Positions 7,196 to 18,786 of a stretch of DNA of 50,416 bases are shown here, piece by piece. A model generated the notes under the pieces. It was not told the DNA's origin. It ran no database searches and saw only the letters and a program-made list of their open reading frames with translations. The DNA comes from an uncultured Puniceicoccaceae bacterium (GTDB lineage Bacteria; Verrucomicrobiota; Verrucomicrobiia; Opitutales; Coraliomargaritaceae). The stretch covers positions 1 through 50,416 of the forward strand of contig CAJQOS010000060.1 in assembly GCA_905479975.1 (NCBI GenBank), written 5' to 3'. Made by a program: the position numbers and the translations under genes. Each line of letters starts with the position of its first letter. Position 1 is the first letter of the stretch.

Positions 7196-9955
7196 ATGCC
7201 AGCTAAAAAAGCAAAAAAAGTCACAAAGAAAGCAGCCAAGCGCACAGTCGCGAAGGCAGTAAAATACAGCTACGACTTCGGTTTGAAGACCGACGGTGGT
7301 GCCAAATTTAAGGAGCTCCTCGGTGGTAAAGGTGCCAACCTCGCCGAAATGGCGCGCATTGGCCTTCCAGTGCCTCCAGGCTTCACCATCACGACCGACG
7401 TCTGCACATACTTCTACGACAATGGTCGTCAGTATCCAAAATCTCTCGCAGCAGAAGTTAAAGCTTCCGTCGCACAGATCGAAAAGGAAGTCGGCAAAAA
7501 GCTCGGCGCAGATAAGAACCCGCTTCTTCTCTCCGTTCGCTCCGGAGCCCGCGAGTCCATGCCAGGAATGATGGACACCATCCTTAACCTTGGTCTCAAC
7601 GACAAGACTGTTAAAGCACTCGCAAAAGAGTCCGGCAACGAAGCATTCGCATACGATTGCTACCGTCGCTTCATCCAAATGTATGGTGATGTCGTCATGG
7701 GCGTGCAAGCGGTCAACGAAAACGATCACTGCCCGTTCGAAGGCATCCTCGAAACACTTCGCACAGAAGTTGGTGTTGAACTCGACAACGAGCTCACAGC
7801 AGCCAACCTCAAGGAGCTGATCAAGCGCTACAAGGCAGTCATCAAGCAACGCACAGGCAACGCTTTCCCACAAGATGCTTACGAGCAACTCTGGGGTTCC
7901 GTCAGCGCCGTGTTCAACTCATGGCAGAATGAGCGTGCAACACTTTACCGTCAAAAATACGGTATCCCTGCAGCATGGGGCACCGCTGTTAACGTTCAGG
8001 CGATGGTCTTCGGTAACATGGGTGACACTTGCGCAACTGGTGTTGCCTTCACTCGTGACCCTGCAAACGGTGAGAAAGTCTTCTACGGCGAATACCTCAT
8101 CAATGCTCAAGGCGAAGACGTTGTTGCCGGTATCCGCACTCCAAACGCAATCGCATTGCTCAAGGAAGAGATGCCACACGCACACGCTGACCTCGAAGCA
8201 GTTCGCAAGAAACTCGAAAAGCACTTCAAGGACATGCAAGACTTCGAGTTCACCGTTGAAAACGGCAAGCTCTGGATGCTGCAAACTCGTAACGGCAAGC
8301 GCACAGGCCTCGCGGCGGTTCGTATCGCTGTTGAACTTGTTAAAGAAAAGCTGATCGATCAAAAGACAGCACTTCTTAAGATCCCTGCTGATTCCATCTC
8401 TTCGCTTCTCGTTGCGGTCTTCGACCCAGCAGCAGTTGCAAAAGCTAAGGTCCTGACAACTGGTCTTCCAGCTGGCCCGGGTGCTGCTTCCGGTAAGATC
8501 TGCTTCACAGCTCCAGAAGCTGAAGCAGTCAATGCCAAGGGTGGCCGCGCAATCCTCTGCCGTGTTGAAACAACACCAGAAGATCTTCGTGGTATGATCG
8601 CTGCGGAAGGTATCCTCACATCTCGTGGTGGTGTTTCCTCTCACGCGGCACTCGTTGCTCGTCAGATGAACAAGGTCTGCGTCTGTGGCGCTGCTGAAGT
8701 TGTCATCAACTACGGCGCTGAAACACTCACCATCGGTGGCAAGGTATTCCAGAACGGCGACGACATCTCCATCGACGGCACAACTGGTGAAATCTTCGCT
8801 GGTGCCGTTGCAACCGCTCCTTCCGAAGTGGACCAAGTCCTCAACGGCAAGCTCAAGCCAGCTGATAGCTACACATTCCGCATGTATGACCAAGTCATGA
8901 AGTGGGCTGACAAGCATCGCAAGCTTGGTGTTCGCACCAATGCTGACTCTCCTGAGCAAGCGGTATCCGCAATCGCTTACGGCGCTGAAGGTATCGGACT
9001 TTGCCGCACAGAGCACATGTTCTTCGAAGGTGATCGCATCACTTTCATGCGTCAGATGATTCTTGCAGCCGACGAAAAACAACGTCGTGCAGCACTCAAG
9101 AAGCTTCTTCCATTCCAGCGCAAGGACTTCACTGGTCTCTTCAAGGCAATGGGCGGTCTTCCTGTCACAGTGCGTCTGCTTGACCCACCGTTGCATGAAT
9201 TCCTTCCTCACGACGAGTCTTCCAAGCGCGAGCTTGCGAACTCCCTCGGCGTTGATGTCGATGTAATCTCCAACCGTGTGCACGCACTCCACGAATCCAA
9301 CCCAATGCTTGGTCACCGTGGTTGCCGTCTCGGCATTTCCTACCCGGAAATCACCGAAATGCAGGCACGTGCGATCTTCGAAGCGGCAGCAGCTTGCTAC
9401 AAGCTCAAGAAGCCAATCAAGGTAATTCCTGAAGTCATGATTCCTCTCGTCGGCTTCGCTGATGAGCTCAAGAATCAGGTTGCAGTGGTTCATCGCGTGG
9501 CTGCTGAAGTCATGGAAAAGAAGGGTGTTAAGTTCGAATACCTCGTTGGCACAATGATCGAAGTTCCTCGTGGCGCTTTGACAGCTGATGAGATTGCAGA
9601 AACTGCAGAATTCTTCAGCTTCGGCACCAATGACCTCACTCAGACTGGTCTCGGCATGAGCCGTGACGACGCTGGCTCCTTCCTTGGTCAATACAAGGAA
9701 CTCGACATCCTTCCACAGAATCCATTCGCATCTATCGATGCAGCGGGTGTTGGACAGCTTGTTGAAATCGGTGCACAGAAGGGTCGCATGACTAAGAAGA
9801 AATTGAAGCTCGGCGTTTGCGGCGAGCACGGTGGCGATCCAGCTTCCATCGAGTTCTTCCACGGTGTCGGCCTCGACTACGTCAGCTGCTCGCCACCACG
9901 CGTGCCAGTTGCTCGCCTCTCCGCTGCACAAGCAGCGCTTAAGGCAAAGAAGTAG
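7196..9955 (+). CDS. ppdK: Pyruvate, phosphate dikinase
   Basis: A 919-residue enzyme that interconverts pyruvate, ATP and phosphate with phosphoenolpyruvate, AMP and pyrophosphate, linking glycolysis and gluconeogenesis. The nucleotide-binding half shows [20 protein letters not shown] and [19 protein letters not shown]. The phospho-carrier His483 sits in [14 protein letters not shown]. The C-terminal pyruvate barrel has [21 protein letters not shown] and the catalytic Cys875 in CGEHGGDP. About 25 Lys/Ala-rich residues precede the normal start (YSYDFG), which is unusual. Codon use is strongly biased, as in highly expressed genes, and this creates long empty frames on the opposite strand. It stands alone with its own terminator. 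No Shine-Dalgarno is visible. Confidence 0.98.
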   Translation: MPAKKAKKVTKKAAKRTVAKAVKYSYDFGLKTDGGAKFKELLGGKGANLAEMARIGLPVPPGFTITTDVCTYFYDNGRQYPKSLAAEVKASVAQIEKEVGKKLGADKNPLLLSVRSGARESMPGMMDTILNLGLNDKTVKALAKESGNEAFAYDCYRRFIQMYGDVVMGVQAVNENDHCPFEGILETLRTEVGVELDNELTAANLKELIKRYKAVIKQRTGNAFPQDAYEQLWGSVSAVFNSWQNERATLYRQKYGIPAAWGTAVNVQAMVFGNMGDTCATGVAFTRDPANGEKVFYGEYLINAQGEDVVAGIRTPNAIALLKEEMPHAHADLEAVRKKLEKHFKDMQDFEFTVENGKLWMLQTRNGKRTGLAAVRIAVELVKEKLIDQKTALLKIPADSISSLLVAVFDPAAVAKAKVLTTGLPAGPGAASGKICFTAPEAEAVNAKGGRAILCRVETTPEDLRGMIAAEGILTSRGGVSSHAALVARQMNKVCVCGAAEVVINYGAETLTIGGKVFQNGDDISIDGTTGEIFAGAVATAPSEVDQVLNGKLKPADSYTFRMYDQVMKWADKHRKLGVRTNADSPEQAVSAIAYGAEGIGLCRTEHMFFEGDRITFMRQMILAADEKQRRAALKKLLPFQRKDFTGLFKAMGGLPVTVRLLDPPLHEFLPHDESSKRELANSLGVDVDVISNRVHALHESNPMLGHRGCRLGISYPEITEMQARAIFEAAAACYKLKKPIKVIPEVMIPLVGFADELKNQVAVVHRVAAEVMEKKGVKFEYLVGTMIEVPRGALTADEIAETAEFFSFGTNDLTQTGLGMSRDDAGSFLGQYKELDILPQNPFASIDAAGVGQLVEIGAQKGRMTKKKLKLGVCGEHGGDPASIEFFHGVGLDYVSCSPPRVPVARLSAAQAALKAKK

Positions 9956-9986
9956 TCTGAATCGTTCAGTCACATTCTAATTCAAA

Positions 9987-10018
9987 AGCCCTTCGGTTCG
10001 CCGAAGGGCTTTTTTTTT
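9987..10018 (+). terminator. Rho-independent terminator of ppdK
   Basis: AGCCCTTCGG at 9987-9996 pairs perfectly with CCGAAGGGCT at 10001-10010 around a TTCG loop, then eight T follow. This is a classic strong terminator. Confidence 0.95.
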
Positions 10019-10160
10019 ATTTTCCGACACATCGCAAAACAACAAGCAAACCGTGGAATCATTGATTTTCGCTTGCTGGGAAGCCGTTTGAATGACTAAT
10101 TAGAGACCTCACTTAGATTGTCGAGCAACACTCGGCAGCACTGGCTCACCTCCACTGATT

Positions 10161-10985
10161 ATGGCTGACTACTACATCCGCACCCCTGACCGCGAAGAAT
10201 CCCGAGGCCCGTTTGATGCTTCACAACTTTTGACCCTAGCTGAAGCAGGCCAAATTACAAAAAACACCCTTCACTACGACGAAACCAAAGAAGAGTGGAT
10301 CCCCATCGCCCTGAACGAGCAACTCAAGGCTGACGTCTTTCCTGAGCGTGAAAGTCTCTCCCTTAAAATCAATGAATCTGAAGACGGCTCACCACCACCC
10401 GCAGCAGAGGACGCCCCGCAAGAACAAGGAGGCATCCACGTCACCGACATGCTCGCAGCCGCCGAGCGCGACACTGAGGAGACACGTCACCTTAAAAAGA
10501 AAGAAGAAAGCTTCCACAAGGCAGCCGCACTCTCGACCAGCAGCATCGGCCTCATGATGCTACTCTCTGCGGTCGCCCTAATCGCACCGCACTTCGCGAT
10601 GATCAATGAAGCCATTTCAGGAGAAAGCGTCAGTGCCATCTTCAACTACCCGTTCATAGTCATCGGACTCTTTGACTTCATTATGGGCGCCCTGCTCTTC
10701 CTCGCCGTCACAGAAGTCTATCCGCTCCTACGTGGCCGCGCCATGCTCACACTAGGCTTTGGCGTCTATGTCGGCTGGGCACTCGGGGACCCGACGATCA
10801 TGCTCGCGTCCGCAGCAGCCGGGTTTGGCATCTTCTACGCAACGATCTCGCAGAGCTTCTCAACTATGGTAATCGCGAGCATTCTAGGCATCGGTGGCAA
10901 CGGCATCCTCGCCTATCTATCAATCATCGGTCACTTTGCAGGGTTCTTCGACAGTGTATATTTCGAACTTATCCCGTCCGAATAA
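10161..10985 (+). CDS. GYF-domain (DUF4339-like) membrane protein
   Basis: A 274-residue protein. Residues 1-55 match the GYF_2/DUF4339 domain: YYIRTPDREESRGPFDASQL, then LAEAGQITKNTLHYDETKEEWIPI. In bacteria this small domain is thought to bind proline-rich or other peptide partners. A charged, disordered stretch (about 60-115) follows, then four to five hydrophobic segments from residue 120 to the end. The likely arrangement is a cytoplasmic peptide-binding head on an inner-membrane anchor. The function is unknown. It lies 18 bases before the YihY-family gene and is probably co-transcribed with it. Confidence 0.75.
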   Translation: MADYYIRTPDREESRGPFDASQLLTLAEAGQITKNTLHYDETKEEWIPIALNEQLKADVFPERESLSLKINESEDGSPPPAAEDAPQEQGGIHVTDMLAAAERDTEETRHLKKKEESFHKAAALSTSSIGLMMLLSAVALIAPHFAMINEAISGESVSAIFNYPFIVIGLFDFIMGALLFLAVTEVYPLLRGRAMLTLGFGVYVGWALGDPTIMLASAAAGFGIFYATISQSFSTMVIASILGIGGNGILAYLSIIGHFAGFFDSVYFELIPSE

Positions 10986-11003
10986 CGACCGTCGCGTAGC
11001 ATT

Positions 11004-12485
11004 TTGAATACCCAAACAAATTCAAGTTCCACGCAGGCGAAGCCAGACTGGACAGTGCGCATGCATAAGCAATTGGCACGCACTCGTAACCTGCTGGATA
11101 AAGACATCTGGGAGCTGGAATACCTAGGGCGTAAAACGGCCCGCGCCCGCTTTTACCTGTTACTACGCGTCCTCACGCTCACCTTCCAAGGCCTTCGCCG
11201 CAATAAGCTGCCAGTGCAGTCCGCCGCGTTGACCTTCTATTCGCTCATCGGGATTGGCCCACTCATCGCGCTGGGCATCATGATTTCCAGTTTCGTCATG
11301 GATCAAACTCCGGCGAATTCAGACAATCCGGATCAACCCGCCGAGAATAAAGCCGTTGAATGGATTGAAACCGCAATCGCCTATGCCGCGCCACAGCTTT
11401 CGATCGACACGGACGACACCGACGATGTCGGAGCCGAGCTAGCACCGGAAATCACCGAGATGATCAACAACTTCATGGAGGCAGCCCAGTCCGGAAAAGT
11501 CGGCGTCGTTGGCTCACTCATGCTGTTCGTGATCGGCATCAAAGTGCTGTCCTCAATCGAAGGTTCGTTCAACTCACTGTGGGGCGTCGATCAAGGGCGA
11601 AAACTCGGCGAGCGCATCGTCGTGTATTGGACGTTCATCAGCCTAGGAGCGGTCTTGGGAGCCGCCTCACTCACCCTGGTGTCCTTTAGTAAGATCGAAG
11701 TCCTGTTTGACTACCTGCCATTCGGAGAAGAGTTCAAATTCGTATTTCGCCTACTCACTCCGATCCTGGTCTTTCTGATCATCGCACTGCTACTCGCACT
11801 CTTCTTCCGCTTCATCCCCAACACACGTGTCAATTGGAAGCCCGCATTCATGGGAGCGATCCTAGTCGTCATCATGTTGCAGGTCTACAATATGCTCTCC
11901 TTCCTATATGTGCAGCGTGTCGTGGACACGCGTAGTCTTTACGGATCGGTGGGCATTATCGTGGTGCTCATGCTCGGACTCTACGTCTTTTGGTTGCTCA
12001 TTTTATTCGGCGGTCAAGTGACCTACGCGGTGCAAAACGCCGACTATTTAACCAATGAGAATGCGTGGCAAAAAACCAGCGAGCACACCCAAGAGGTGAT
12101 CTCACTGGCCGTGTTGATTCTAGTCGCCAAGCGATTTCAAGCTGGCGATACCCCCTCACGTGCCAGCGAACTGCACAAAAAGCTCCGCGTGCCCAGCCAT
12201 ATATTAAACTCGAGCATCACTCGACTCTGCGAACTCGGCTACCTGACGCCCGTGGCTATCAAATCGATCGAAGACGAGCGTGACCACGCCTACCAGCCTG
12301 GGCATCCGTTGGAGTCCATTACACTCGGTGGATTTAAGCAGGCATTTCAATCCTACGGCAACAACGATGGCGCTGATCTGGTCACACAACACACACCCGA
12401 AGTGCGCACTTATTTAGAGGAAATCGTCAGCCTAAAAGACTGCCCGAAAGCCGCACTCACGATCAGCGAGCTGATTAAAGGTTAA
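11004..12485 (+). CDS. YihY/virulence factor BrkB family membrane protein
   Basis: A protein of up to 493 residues. The first half holds the YihY/BrkB pattern: LPVQSAALTFYSLIGIGPLI at the first membrane helix, then SSIEGSFNSLWGV and a series of helices ending near LYGSVGIIVVLMLGLYVFWL. About 120 residues after the last helix form a soluble tail with a winged-helix look (PSRASELHKKLRVPSHILNS). Many YihY proteins carry such a tail; it was once mistaken for ribonuclease BN. The transport or other activity of the family is not established. The reading frame opens at a TTG (11004); an ATG at 11064 is an equally possible start and leaves all membrane helices intact. Confidence 0.87.
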   Translation: MNTQTNSSSTQAKPDWTVRMHKQLARTRNLLDKDIWELEYLGRKTARARFYLLLRVLTLTFQGLRRNKLPVQSAALTFYSLIGIGPLIALGIMISSFVMDQTPANSDNPDQPAENKAVEWIETAIAYAAPQLSIDTDDTDDVGAELAPEITEMINNFMEAAQSGKVGVVGSLMLFVIGIKVLSSIEGSFNSLWGVDQGRKLGERIVVYWTFISLGAVLGAASLTLVSFSKIEVLFDYLPFGEEFKFVFRLLTPILVFLIIALLLALFFRFIPNTRVNWKPAFMGAILVVIMLQVYNMLSFLYVQRVVDTRSLYGSVGIIVVLMLGLYVFWLLILFGGQVTYAVQNADYLTNENAWQKTSEHTQEVISLAVLILVAKRFQAGDTPSRASELHKKLRVPSHILNSSITRLCELGYLTPVAIKSIEDERDHAYQPGHPLESITLGGFKQAFQSYGNNDGADLVTQHTPEVRTYLEEIVSLKDCPKAALTISELIKG

Positions 12486-12537
12486 TCGCAACAAGCGCAC
12501 CCGCCGCAATTCCTTTGATATAGATGCAAGCAAGGGA

Positions 12538-12565
12538 TTGACAGGTGATAACCTGCACCTAACCT
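12538..12565 (+). promoter_or_regulatory. Possible promoter of the SurA/PpiD-like gene
   Basis: A perfect TTGACA at 12538-12543 is followed after 16 bases by TAACCT at 12560-12565. The -10 match is weak (three of six), but position and spacing fit a start about 18 bases before the ATG at 12590. Confidence 0.35.
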
Positions 12566-12589
12566 CGCCGCTTTCTCAATACCTTTGTC

Positions 12590-14260
<1,671 letters not shown>

Positions 14261-14286
14261 GCCGCCAAGCGCGATACACTTTAATC

Positions 14287-14321
14287 AGCTTCGTCCCGCT
14301 CAGCGGGACGAAGCTTTTTTG
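14287..14321 (+). terminator. Rho-independent terminator of the chaperone gene
   Basis: AGCTTCGTCCC (14287-14297) pairs with GGGACGAAGCT (14305-14315), and the stem can extend into the GCTCAGC loop. Six T follow. The minus-strand side lacks a T run, so it should act only on the plus strand. Confidence 0.92.
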
Positions 14322-14370
14322 TGCCCACTCTTTCACTCTCAACCTAACCCTCTTCTCTCACCTCTCAAGC

Positions 14371-14398
14371 CTCAGCCCTCAAGTCTCAGCCCTCAAGT
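14371..14398. repeat. 14-base tandem duplication in a C/T-rich spacer
   Basis: CTCAGCCCTCAAGT occurs twice back to back (14371-14384 and 14385-14398) within a wider stretch of CT-rich, TCTCAA-like words from about 14330 to 14405. It sits between two convergent genes. Confidence 0.8.
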
Positions 14399-14406
14399 CT
14401 CCCCCA

Positions 14407-15426
14407 CTACCCCATCGGATACGGATACTGCGCGCGGATTGCGTCAATTTGTGCGAGCACATCGTCGCTCAACTTTAGATCCGCAGCCGCCAAGCTCGGG
14501 GCCAACTGCTCCAGCGAATTCGCACCAATAATCGTCGATGCCACAAAATCGTGCTGCTTACTCCAAGCCACTGCGAGCGTCACCACATCCATACCAATCT
14601 CCTCGGCCAACCCCATCAGTGCAGCCGTGGTCGCCAGACTCTTCTCGTTCACAAAGCGCTGCGCCATTTCCTTCTGACGCGGGCCGCCGCTCTTTAAATA
14701 ATCGGAAAAACGCGCCCCCTCGGGTAGCGCGCCGTCATTGTATTTACCACTCAACACACCGCCGCCAATCGGCGAATACGGCAACAGACTCATGCCCTCG
14801 CGCCGACAGATATCCGCCAATGCATCTTCGAAACGACGATTGTTAATCGAGAAATTGTTTTGAATCGTTTCGTAGCGGGCACAGCCACGCTCGGCTGCCA
14901 CTTGGTTCGCTTTCATCACGCCCCACTCGGTCTCGTTGGACGAGCCGATAACACGCACCTTGCCCTCCTCCTTCAGCTCGGTGAGCACCTCCAGTGTCTC
15001 CTCATAGCCGAAATCATGATCCGGCCAATGCGTCTGGTAGAGATCGATGTAATCCGTCTGCAAACGACGCAGGCTGCCCTCAACCGCCGTGCGAATGTGG
15101 TGCCGATCCAGGGCTGTCAGCCCATTGCGCACCGGCGGTTTAAACCAGCCATGCCCCGGTCCCACCACCTTGGTTGCCAAAATAATCGAGCTGCGATCCT
15201 TGCCCTGCAACCAACGCCCCACGATCTCTTCGGTGCGATGCACCCAGTCCGCTTGAGGTGGCACGGGGTAGATCTCTGCCGTATCGAAGAAGTCGATGCC
15301 GCTCTCATACGCACGATCCATAATCTCGAACGCCGCAGCCTCATCGACCTGCGAGCCAAAGGTCATCGTGCCAAGGCAGATTTCCGAAACAACAATACCG
15401 CTTTTACCTAAACGTCTGGATTCCAT
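14407..15426 (-). CDS. tas: Aldo/keto reductase, Tas-like
   Basis: A 339-residue NAD(P)H-dependent oxidoreductase with a TIM-barrel fold. It follows E. coli Tas closely: LGTMTFG, the active-site region [12 protein letters not shown] (Asp48, Tyr53), TKVVGPG (Lys86), [28 protein letters not shown] and ASTIIGA. The physiological substrate of Tas is unclear; it was found as a suppressor of tyrosine auxotrophy in E. coli. The ATG at 15426 matches the Tas N terminus; a start at 15462 would add 12 residues not seen in the family. It lies 50 bases after the SleB-type hydrolase gene and may share its transcript. Confidence 0.9.
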   Translation of the reverse strand: MESRRLGKSGIVVSEICLGTMTFGSQVDEAAAFEIMDRAYESGIDFFDTAEIYPVPPQADWVHRTEEIVGRWLQGKDRSSIILATKVVGPGHGWFKPPVRNGLTALDRHHIRTAVEGSLRRLQTDYIDLYQTHWPDHDFGYEETLEVLTELKEEGKVRVIGSSNETEWGVMKANQVAAERGCARYETIQNNFSINNRRFEDALADICRREGMSLLPYSPIGGGVLSGKYNDGALPEGARFSDYLKSGGPRQKEMAQRFVNEKSLATTAALMGLAEEIGMDVVTLAVAWSKQHDFVASTIIGANSLEQLAPSLAAADLKLSDDVLAQIDAIRAQYPYPMG

Positions 15427-15476
15427 GCCCACCAACAAGGCAGAAGAATCTGCCGATGACAAGCAACCGACGCAGC

Positions 15477-15980
15477 CTAACCTTCGCGAAAGAATGCGTG
15501 TAGGCCGATACGCTTGGTAAATACCATTTGTTCACGCCAACTCTGAGGCGGATCGATGCAATAATGCGTCGCACCACCGGTATTATCTGCACCGAGTCGA
15601 CCCGCACAATATGCGTCCACCATGCCTAAAGCTTGCGGCCAGGTGCGATCTTTCATCGCACGCGCAATCGCAGGCCCATAGTCAGGATGCTTCTGCGAGG
15701 TAATCGTGTTGATACAGGAAAATGCTTTGCGCCGTGCCACCTGTCCGACAGCTCGGCTCGGATCCCCCTTCGCTCGATTGTTAATGACATGTAGCACCGC
15801 GGCCATTCCCTGCTCACCCTGATTGGCGGCCTCAAGCACCAGCACCGCTGCGATAATCTGACGCTCATAATTACCCACTTTTGCACTAAGTGAAGTCACT
15901 GAACCCGCACCCAATGCGAACAGCACCAGCGCCACGCGCAGTAGCGTAGAAAGTGCGGAAAATGTTCGTAGAATTTGCAT
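15477..15980 (-). CDS. SleB-type cell wall hydrolase
   Basis: A 167-residue exported protein with a signal peptide ([18 protein letters not shown]). The rest is the Hydrolase_2/SleB domain, which cleaves peptidoglycan glycan strands. The likely catalytic Glu50 lies in [19 protein letters not shown], followed by NNRAK and the conserved [13 protein letters not shown] near the C terminus. In sporeformers SleB opens the spore cortex. In non-sporulating Gram-negatives such proteins are thought to remodel the wall. The ATG at 15980 is chosen because it directly precedes the signal peptide. The following 400 bases upstream contain no clear gene. Confidence 0.87.
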   Translation of the reverse strand: MQILRTFSALSTLLRVALVLFALGAGSVTSLSAKVGNYERQIIAAVLVLEAANQGEQGMAAVLHVINNRAKGDPSRAVGQVARRKAFSCINTITSQKHPDYGPAIARAMKDRTWPQALGMVDAYCAGRLGADNTGGATHYCIDPPQSWREQMVFTKRIGLHAFFREG

Positions 15981-16409
15981 AATAAAGAAAGGGAGGCAGA
16001 AGGTTTCCAATTCTCGCAGACTTGCAAGCCTGCATTCAGCCAGCGCACAGCTTTAACAAGACCGTTACAAAGTATTTACAACCAGCAACTAACGCAAACA
16101 CAGCCGCAACCCGCCACTAGCCTAGCCTCAAAGCTAAACCACTTCCCTTAGAGCCTCGATTGAGACCGTGCGCACATTCAGTATCGTCAAATAGGCCTGC
16201 CCACTCGCCCGAACACCGCGAATAATGATCCGTGTTGAGCGTTGCTCCGCTGCTTCTGGACAAGCAGAGAAAAACATCAGGCCATGTTTAGACGATTCGT
16301 ATGATCTGGGACTAACTCCTGACTACTCGCTTCTAACTACTCTTTTTAGGATGAACCAAAGATGAACTGGCCGTTAATTTAATAAAAAAATCAAACGGCA
16401 ATGCGCGAC
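15981..16409. other. Long intergenic region with one tiny open frame
   Basis: About 430 bases lie between lpxA and the SleB-type gene. The minus strand holds a 47-codon frame (16134-16277, beginning MFFSACPEAAEQRSTRIIIR) with no ribosome-binding site and no recognised family. A C/T-rich patch of repeated words (CTAACTCCT, CTACTC) lies at 16311-16342. GCCGTT and AACGGC flank an A/T-rich loop at 16369-16398, close to the lpxA stop, but this is not a convincing terminator. Confidence 0.5.
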
Positions 16410-17186
16410 TCACCCCAAGCCGCGTTGACTGTCTGCGGTAAAATCGAGGAATGTCTTCACCACACGGTGCTCGATATCCTCATTGGCCTGCAACCACTCG
16501 ACTGCTTGACTGCGGTTGAGGCCGTCTTTGAAAAACGCCTTAAACACACGGCGCGCCAGCGAGATTTCTTCCTTACTGTAACCAGCGCGTTCTAGGCCGA
16601 CCTTGTTAATGGTGCGCGCCATCGCTGGATTGCCGTCACTGATCACATACGGCGGCACGTCTTGCACCACTTTCGAAGTCGCACCGACCATGGCGCGTGT
16701 GCCAATACGGCAAAATTGATGCACACCCGCACCCCAGCCGATGTTGACGTAGTCATCGACGATGACATGGCCACCCAGCGCAGCATGACTGCTCATCACT
16801 AAATGATCACCAACCACACACTCGTGCGCGATGTGACTATAGGATAAAATATTATTATCGTTGCCGACAATTGTGAGTTGCTCAGCAGACGTTGCACAAT
16901 GCACCGTCGTAAACTCGCGAAAGACATTACGTGCACCAATCTGTAAACGATGCACCCCTCCCTGATATTTCAAGTCGTGCGTTTTACCGCCGACATAGGC
17001 ATACGGGTGCACCTCATTACCTTCGCCCATAGTGGTCGCACCATCGACAGTCGCGTGGTGCATGACCACGGTGTCTTTGGCGATTTTCACTTGGGATCCG
17101 ATGTAAGCATACGCACCGACACTGACACCCTCGTCAAGTTCGGCACCCTGCTCTATGATTGCGGTAGGATGAACGTTTGTAGCCAT
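16410..17186 (-). CDS. lpxA: Acyl-ACP--UDP-N-acetylglucosamine O-acyltransferase LpxA
   Basis: A 258-residue enzyme for the first step of lipid A synthesis, transferring a 3-hydroxyacyl chain from acyl carrier protein to UDP-GlcNAc in the cytoplasm. Residues 1-190 are hexapeptide repeats of the left-handed beta-helix ([20 protein letters not shown] and onward). [18 protein letters not shown] contains the catalytic His of the family, and [15 protein letters not shown] is a conserved rung. The C-terminal helices include [12 protein letters not shown]. Length and motifs are normal. It lies 22 bases after lpxC-fabZ in the same direction, so the two form an operon. Confidence 0.97.
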   Translation of the reverse strand: MATNVHPTAIIEQGAELDEGVSVGAYAYIGSQVKIAKDTVVMHHATVDGATTMGEGNEVHPYAYVGGKTHDLKYQGGVHRLQIGARNVFREFTTVHCATSAEQLTIVGNDNNILSYSHIAHECVVGDHLVMSSHAALGGHVIVDDYVNIGWGAGVHQFCRIGTRAMVGATSKVVQDVPPYVISDGNPAMARTINKVGLERAGYSKEEISLARRVFKAFFKDGLNRSQAVEWLQANEDIEHRVVKTFLDFTADSQRGLG

Positions 17187-17208
17187 CTAATGTAGTCTCC
17201 GCTACGTG

Positions 17209-18540
17209 TTACTCCGAAGCGTCAGCCAGCATGAACATCAGTTCGGCGCTGGACACAGTCTTACCACCGACCGAGCAAACACCCGTCGCAGTCGCGATCT
17301 TGTTACCACGAACCTTGATAATTTTCACGCGAATTTCAACCGAGTCCCCCGGCTCAACGGCTTGACGAAACTTGACCTTATCCACACTCATAAAGAACGC
17401 GATTTTGTTCTCCTCGACTGGCAAACGGCGTAGAAGTAGCAACCCAGCAGCCTGTGCCATCGCTTCGATTTGCAGCACACCTGGCATCACTGGACGCCCT
17501 GGGTAGTGACCTTGAAAATACGGCTCATTGATCGTGACATTCTTGAGCGCGACCAGCTCGTCATCATTCGGCACATCCGTGACACGATCGATCATCACGA
17601 ACGGATAGCGGTGCGGCAATAGATCCATCACGCGGCGAATATCCATCACCTTCTCAGGGGCCTCCTGAATAGCCGCCTTTTTGGCAGGTGCCTTCTTTGC
17701 TCCCTTGATCTTCTCAAGCATCTTCGCACGCAGCACTTTCGAAAGCTCTGCATTCAGCGCATGTCCAGGGCGGACAGCGATGAAGTGCGCCTTGATCGGC
17801 ATACCGACCAACACGATGTCACCCACGATATCGAGGATCTTGTGGCGAACGAACTCCTCCTTAAAGCGCAGTGGCTCTTTGGACAAAATCTTGTCGCCCT
17901 TAATCACAATCGCGCTATCGAGGCTCCCCCCCTTGATCTTACCAAGCTTCAACAGCTCTTCGATATCTTCGTAAATTGTAAATGTGCGAGCTGGTGCGAC
18001 CTGCGCCACATACGACTCTGGGTCGATATCCAAGCTCAAGTGCTGGGTATGAATCCCACGGTCATCCGTCGAAGTGCAGGTAATACGGAAGCCGTCGTGT
18101 GGCAACGCAATGATCGAGCTTGCGCCACGAGTCACAGAGATCGGCTCGTCGAGCACGAAGTATTCACGCTCAGCATCCTGCTCCACTGGCTCAGCCTGTT
18201 GGATCAAATTCACGAAATGCTTGGCAGAACCATCCAAAATCGGCGGCTCGCTGGCATCCATCTCGACGAGGACATTGTCCACACCACAACCACTCAACGC
18301 ACTGAGCACGTGCTCCACGGTATTCACCTTCGCATGCCCATCTGCAATCGTCGTGCTACGCACTAGATCCGTCACAAAGTCGACCAACGGCTTCAGCTCC
18401 GGCTTGCCAAACAGGTCTAAGCGCTGAAAGACAATGCCGTGATTTTCTGGCGCTGGCTTGAGTGTCAGATGAACTTCTTCGCCTGTGTGCAAAGATTTCC
18501 CACTGATCGAAACTTCCCTAAGAATAGTGCGTTGCTTCAT
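17209..18540 (-). CDS. lpxC-fabZ: Bifunctional LpxC-FabZ fusion
   Basis: A 443-residue fusion of two enzymes. Residues 1-275 are LpxC, the zinc deacetylase that commits UDP-GlcNAc to lipid A. The zinc ligands His77 (TVEHVLS), His233 and Asp237 (HKILDIVGD) and the catalytic His260 (PGHALN) are all present. A Lys/Ala-rich linker (about 276-298) leads to FabZ, the 3-hydroxyacyl-ACP dehydratase of fatty acid synthesis, with [14 protein letters not shown], catalytic His345 in [11 protein letters not shown] and Glu359. The fusion is known in Bacteroidota and relatives. It couples two pathways that compete for the same hydroxyacyl-ACP. The ATG at 18540 gives the standard LpxC N terminus. lpxA follows after 22 bases. 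Confidence 0.96.
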   Translation of the reverse strand: MKQRTILREVSISGKSLHTGEEVHLTLKPAPENHGIVFQRLDLFGKPELKPLVDFVTDLVRSTTIADGHAKVNTVEHVLSALSGCGVDNVLVEMDASEPPILDGSAKHFVNLIQQAEPVEQDAEREYFVLDEPISVTRGASSIIALPHDGFRITCTSTDDRGIHTQHLSLDIDPESYVAQVAPARTFTIYEDIEELLKLGKIKGGSLDSAIVIKGDKILSKEPLRFKEEFVRHKILDIVGDIVLVGMPIKAHFIAVRPGHALNAELSKVLRAKMLEKIKGAKKAPAKKAAIQEAPEKVMDIRRVMDLLPHRYPFVMIDRVTDVPNDDELVALKNVTINEPYFQGHYPGRPVMPGVLQIEAMAQAAGLLLLRRLPVEENKIAFFMSVDKVKFRQAVEPGDSVEIRVKIIKVRGNKIATATGVCSVGGKTVSSAELMFMLADASE

Positions 18541-18673
18541 AAAAATATAAGATAATGCGGCCATCACCCCGGAGAGGCTCGGGTCGGCCAAAACGGACTA
18601 AACTACGAAATCGAAGCGGCATGTAAAGCATCCGTTTCGAGGAGAAATCAATGCGCCACAATGAGCAGACAGG

Positions 18674-18702
18674 CTTATAGTGCAGGTAATATCCCCCCAC
18701 AA
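18674..18702 (-). promoter_or_regulatory. Possible promoter of the lpxC-fabZ/lpxA operon
   Basis: On the minus strand TTGTGG (18697-18702) and TATAAG (18674-18679) are exactly 17 bases apart. The -10 box matches the consensus at five of six positions, the -35 at three. The transcript would have an untranslated leader of about 125 bases. Confidence 0.4.
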
Positions 18703-18786
18703 AGCCCTCGCGCACGTATATCTCAAAATTTCCCGTTGCCTCTGCGCAATGGCAGCCTAGCGTCGCCCCCTTAATTTTAGACGAAA

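Noticed and set aside
7919..9973. 684-codon open frame on the strand opposite ppdK, and a 240-codon one at 7166-7888
   Set aside because: Both lie entirely or mostly across the highly biased ppdK gene. Their Cys-, His- and Glu-rich wording matches no family and follows from the codon choice of the real gene on the other strand.
16369..16398. GCCGTT...AACGGC stem near the lpxA stop as a terminator
   Set aside because: The stem is only six pairs with an 18-base loop, and the A/T run lies inside the loop rather than after the stem.
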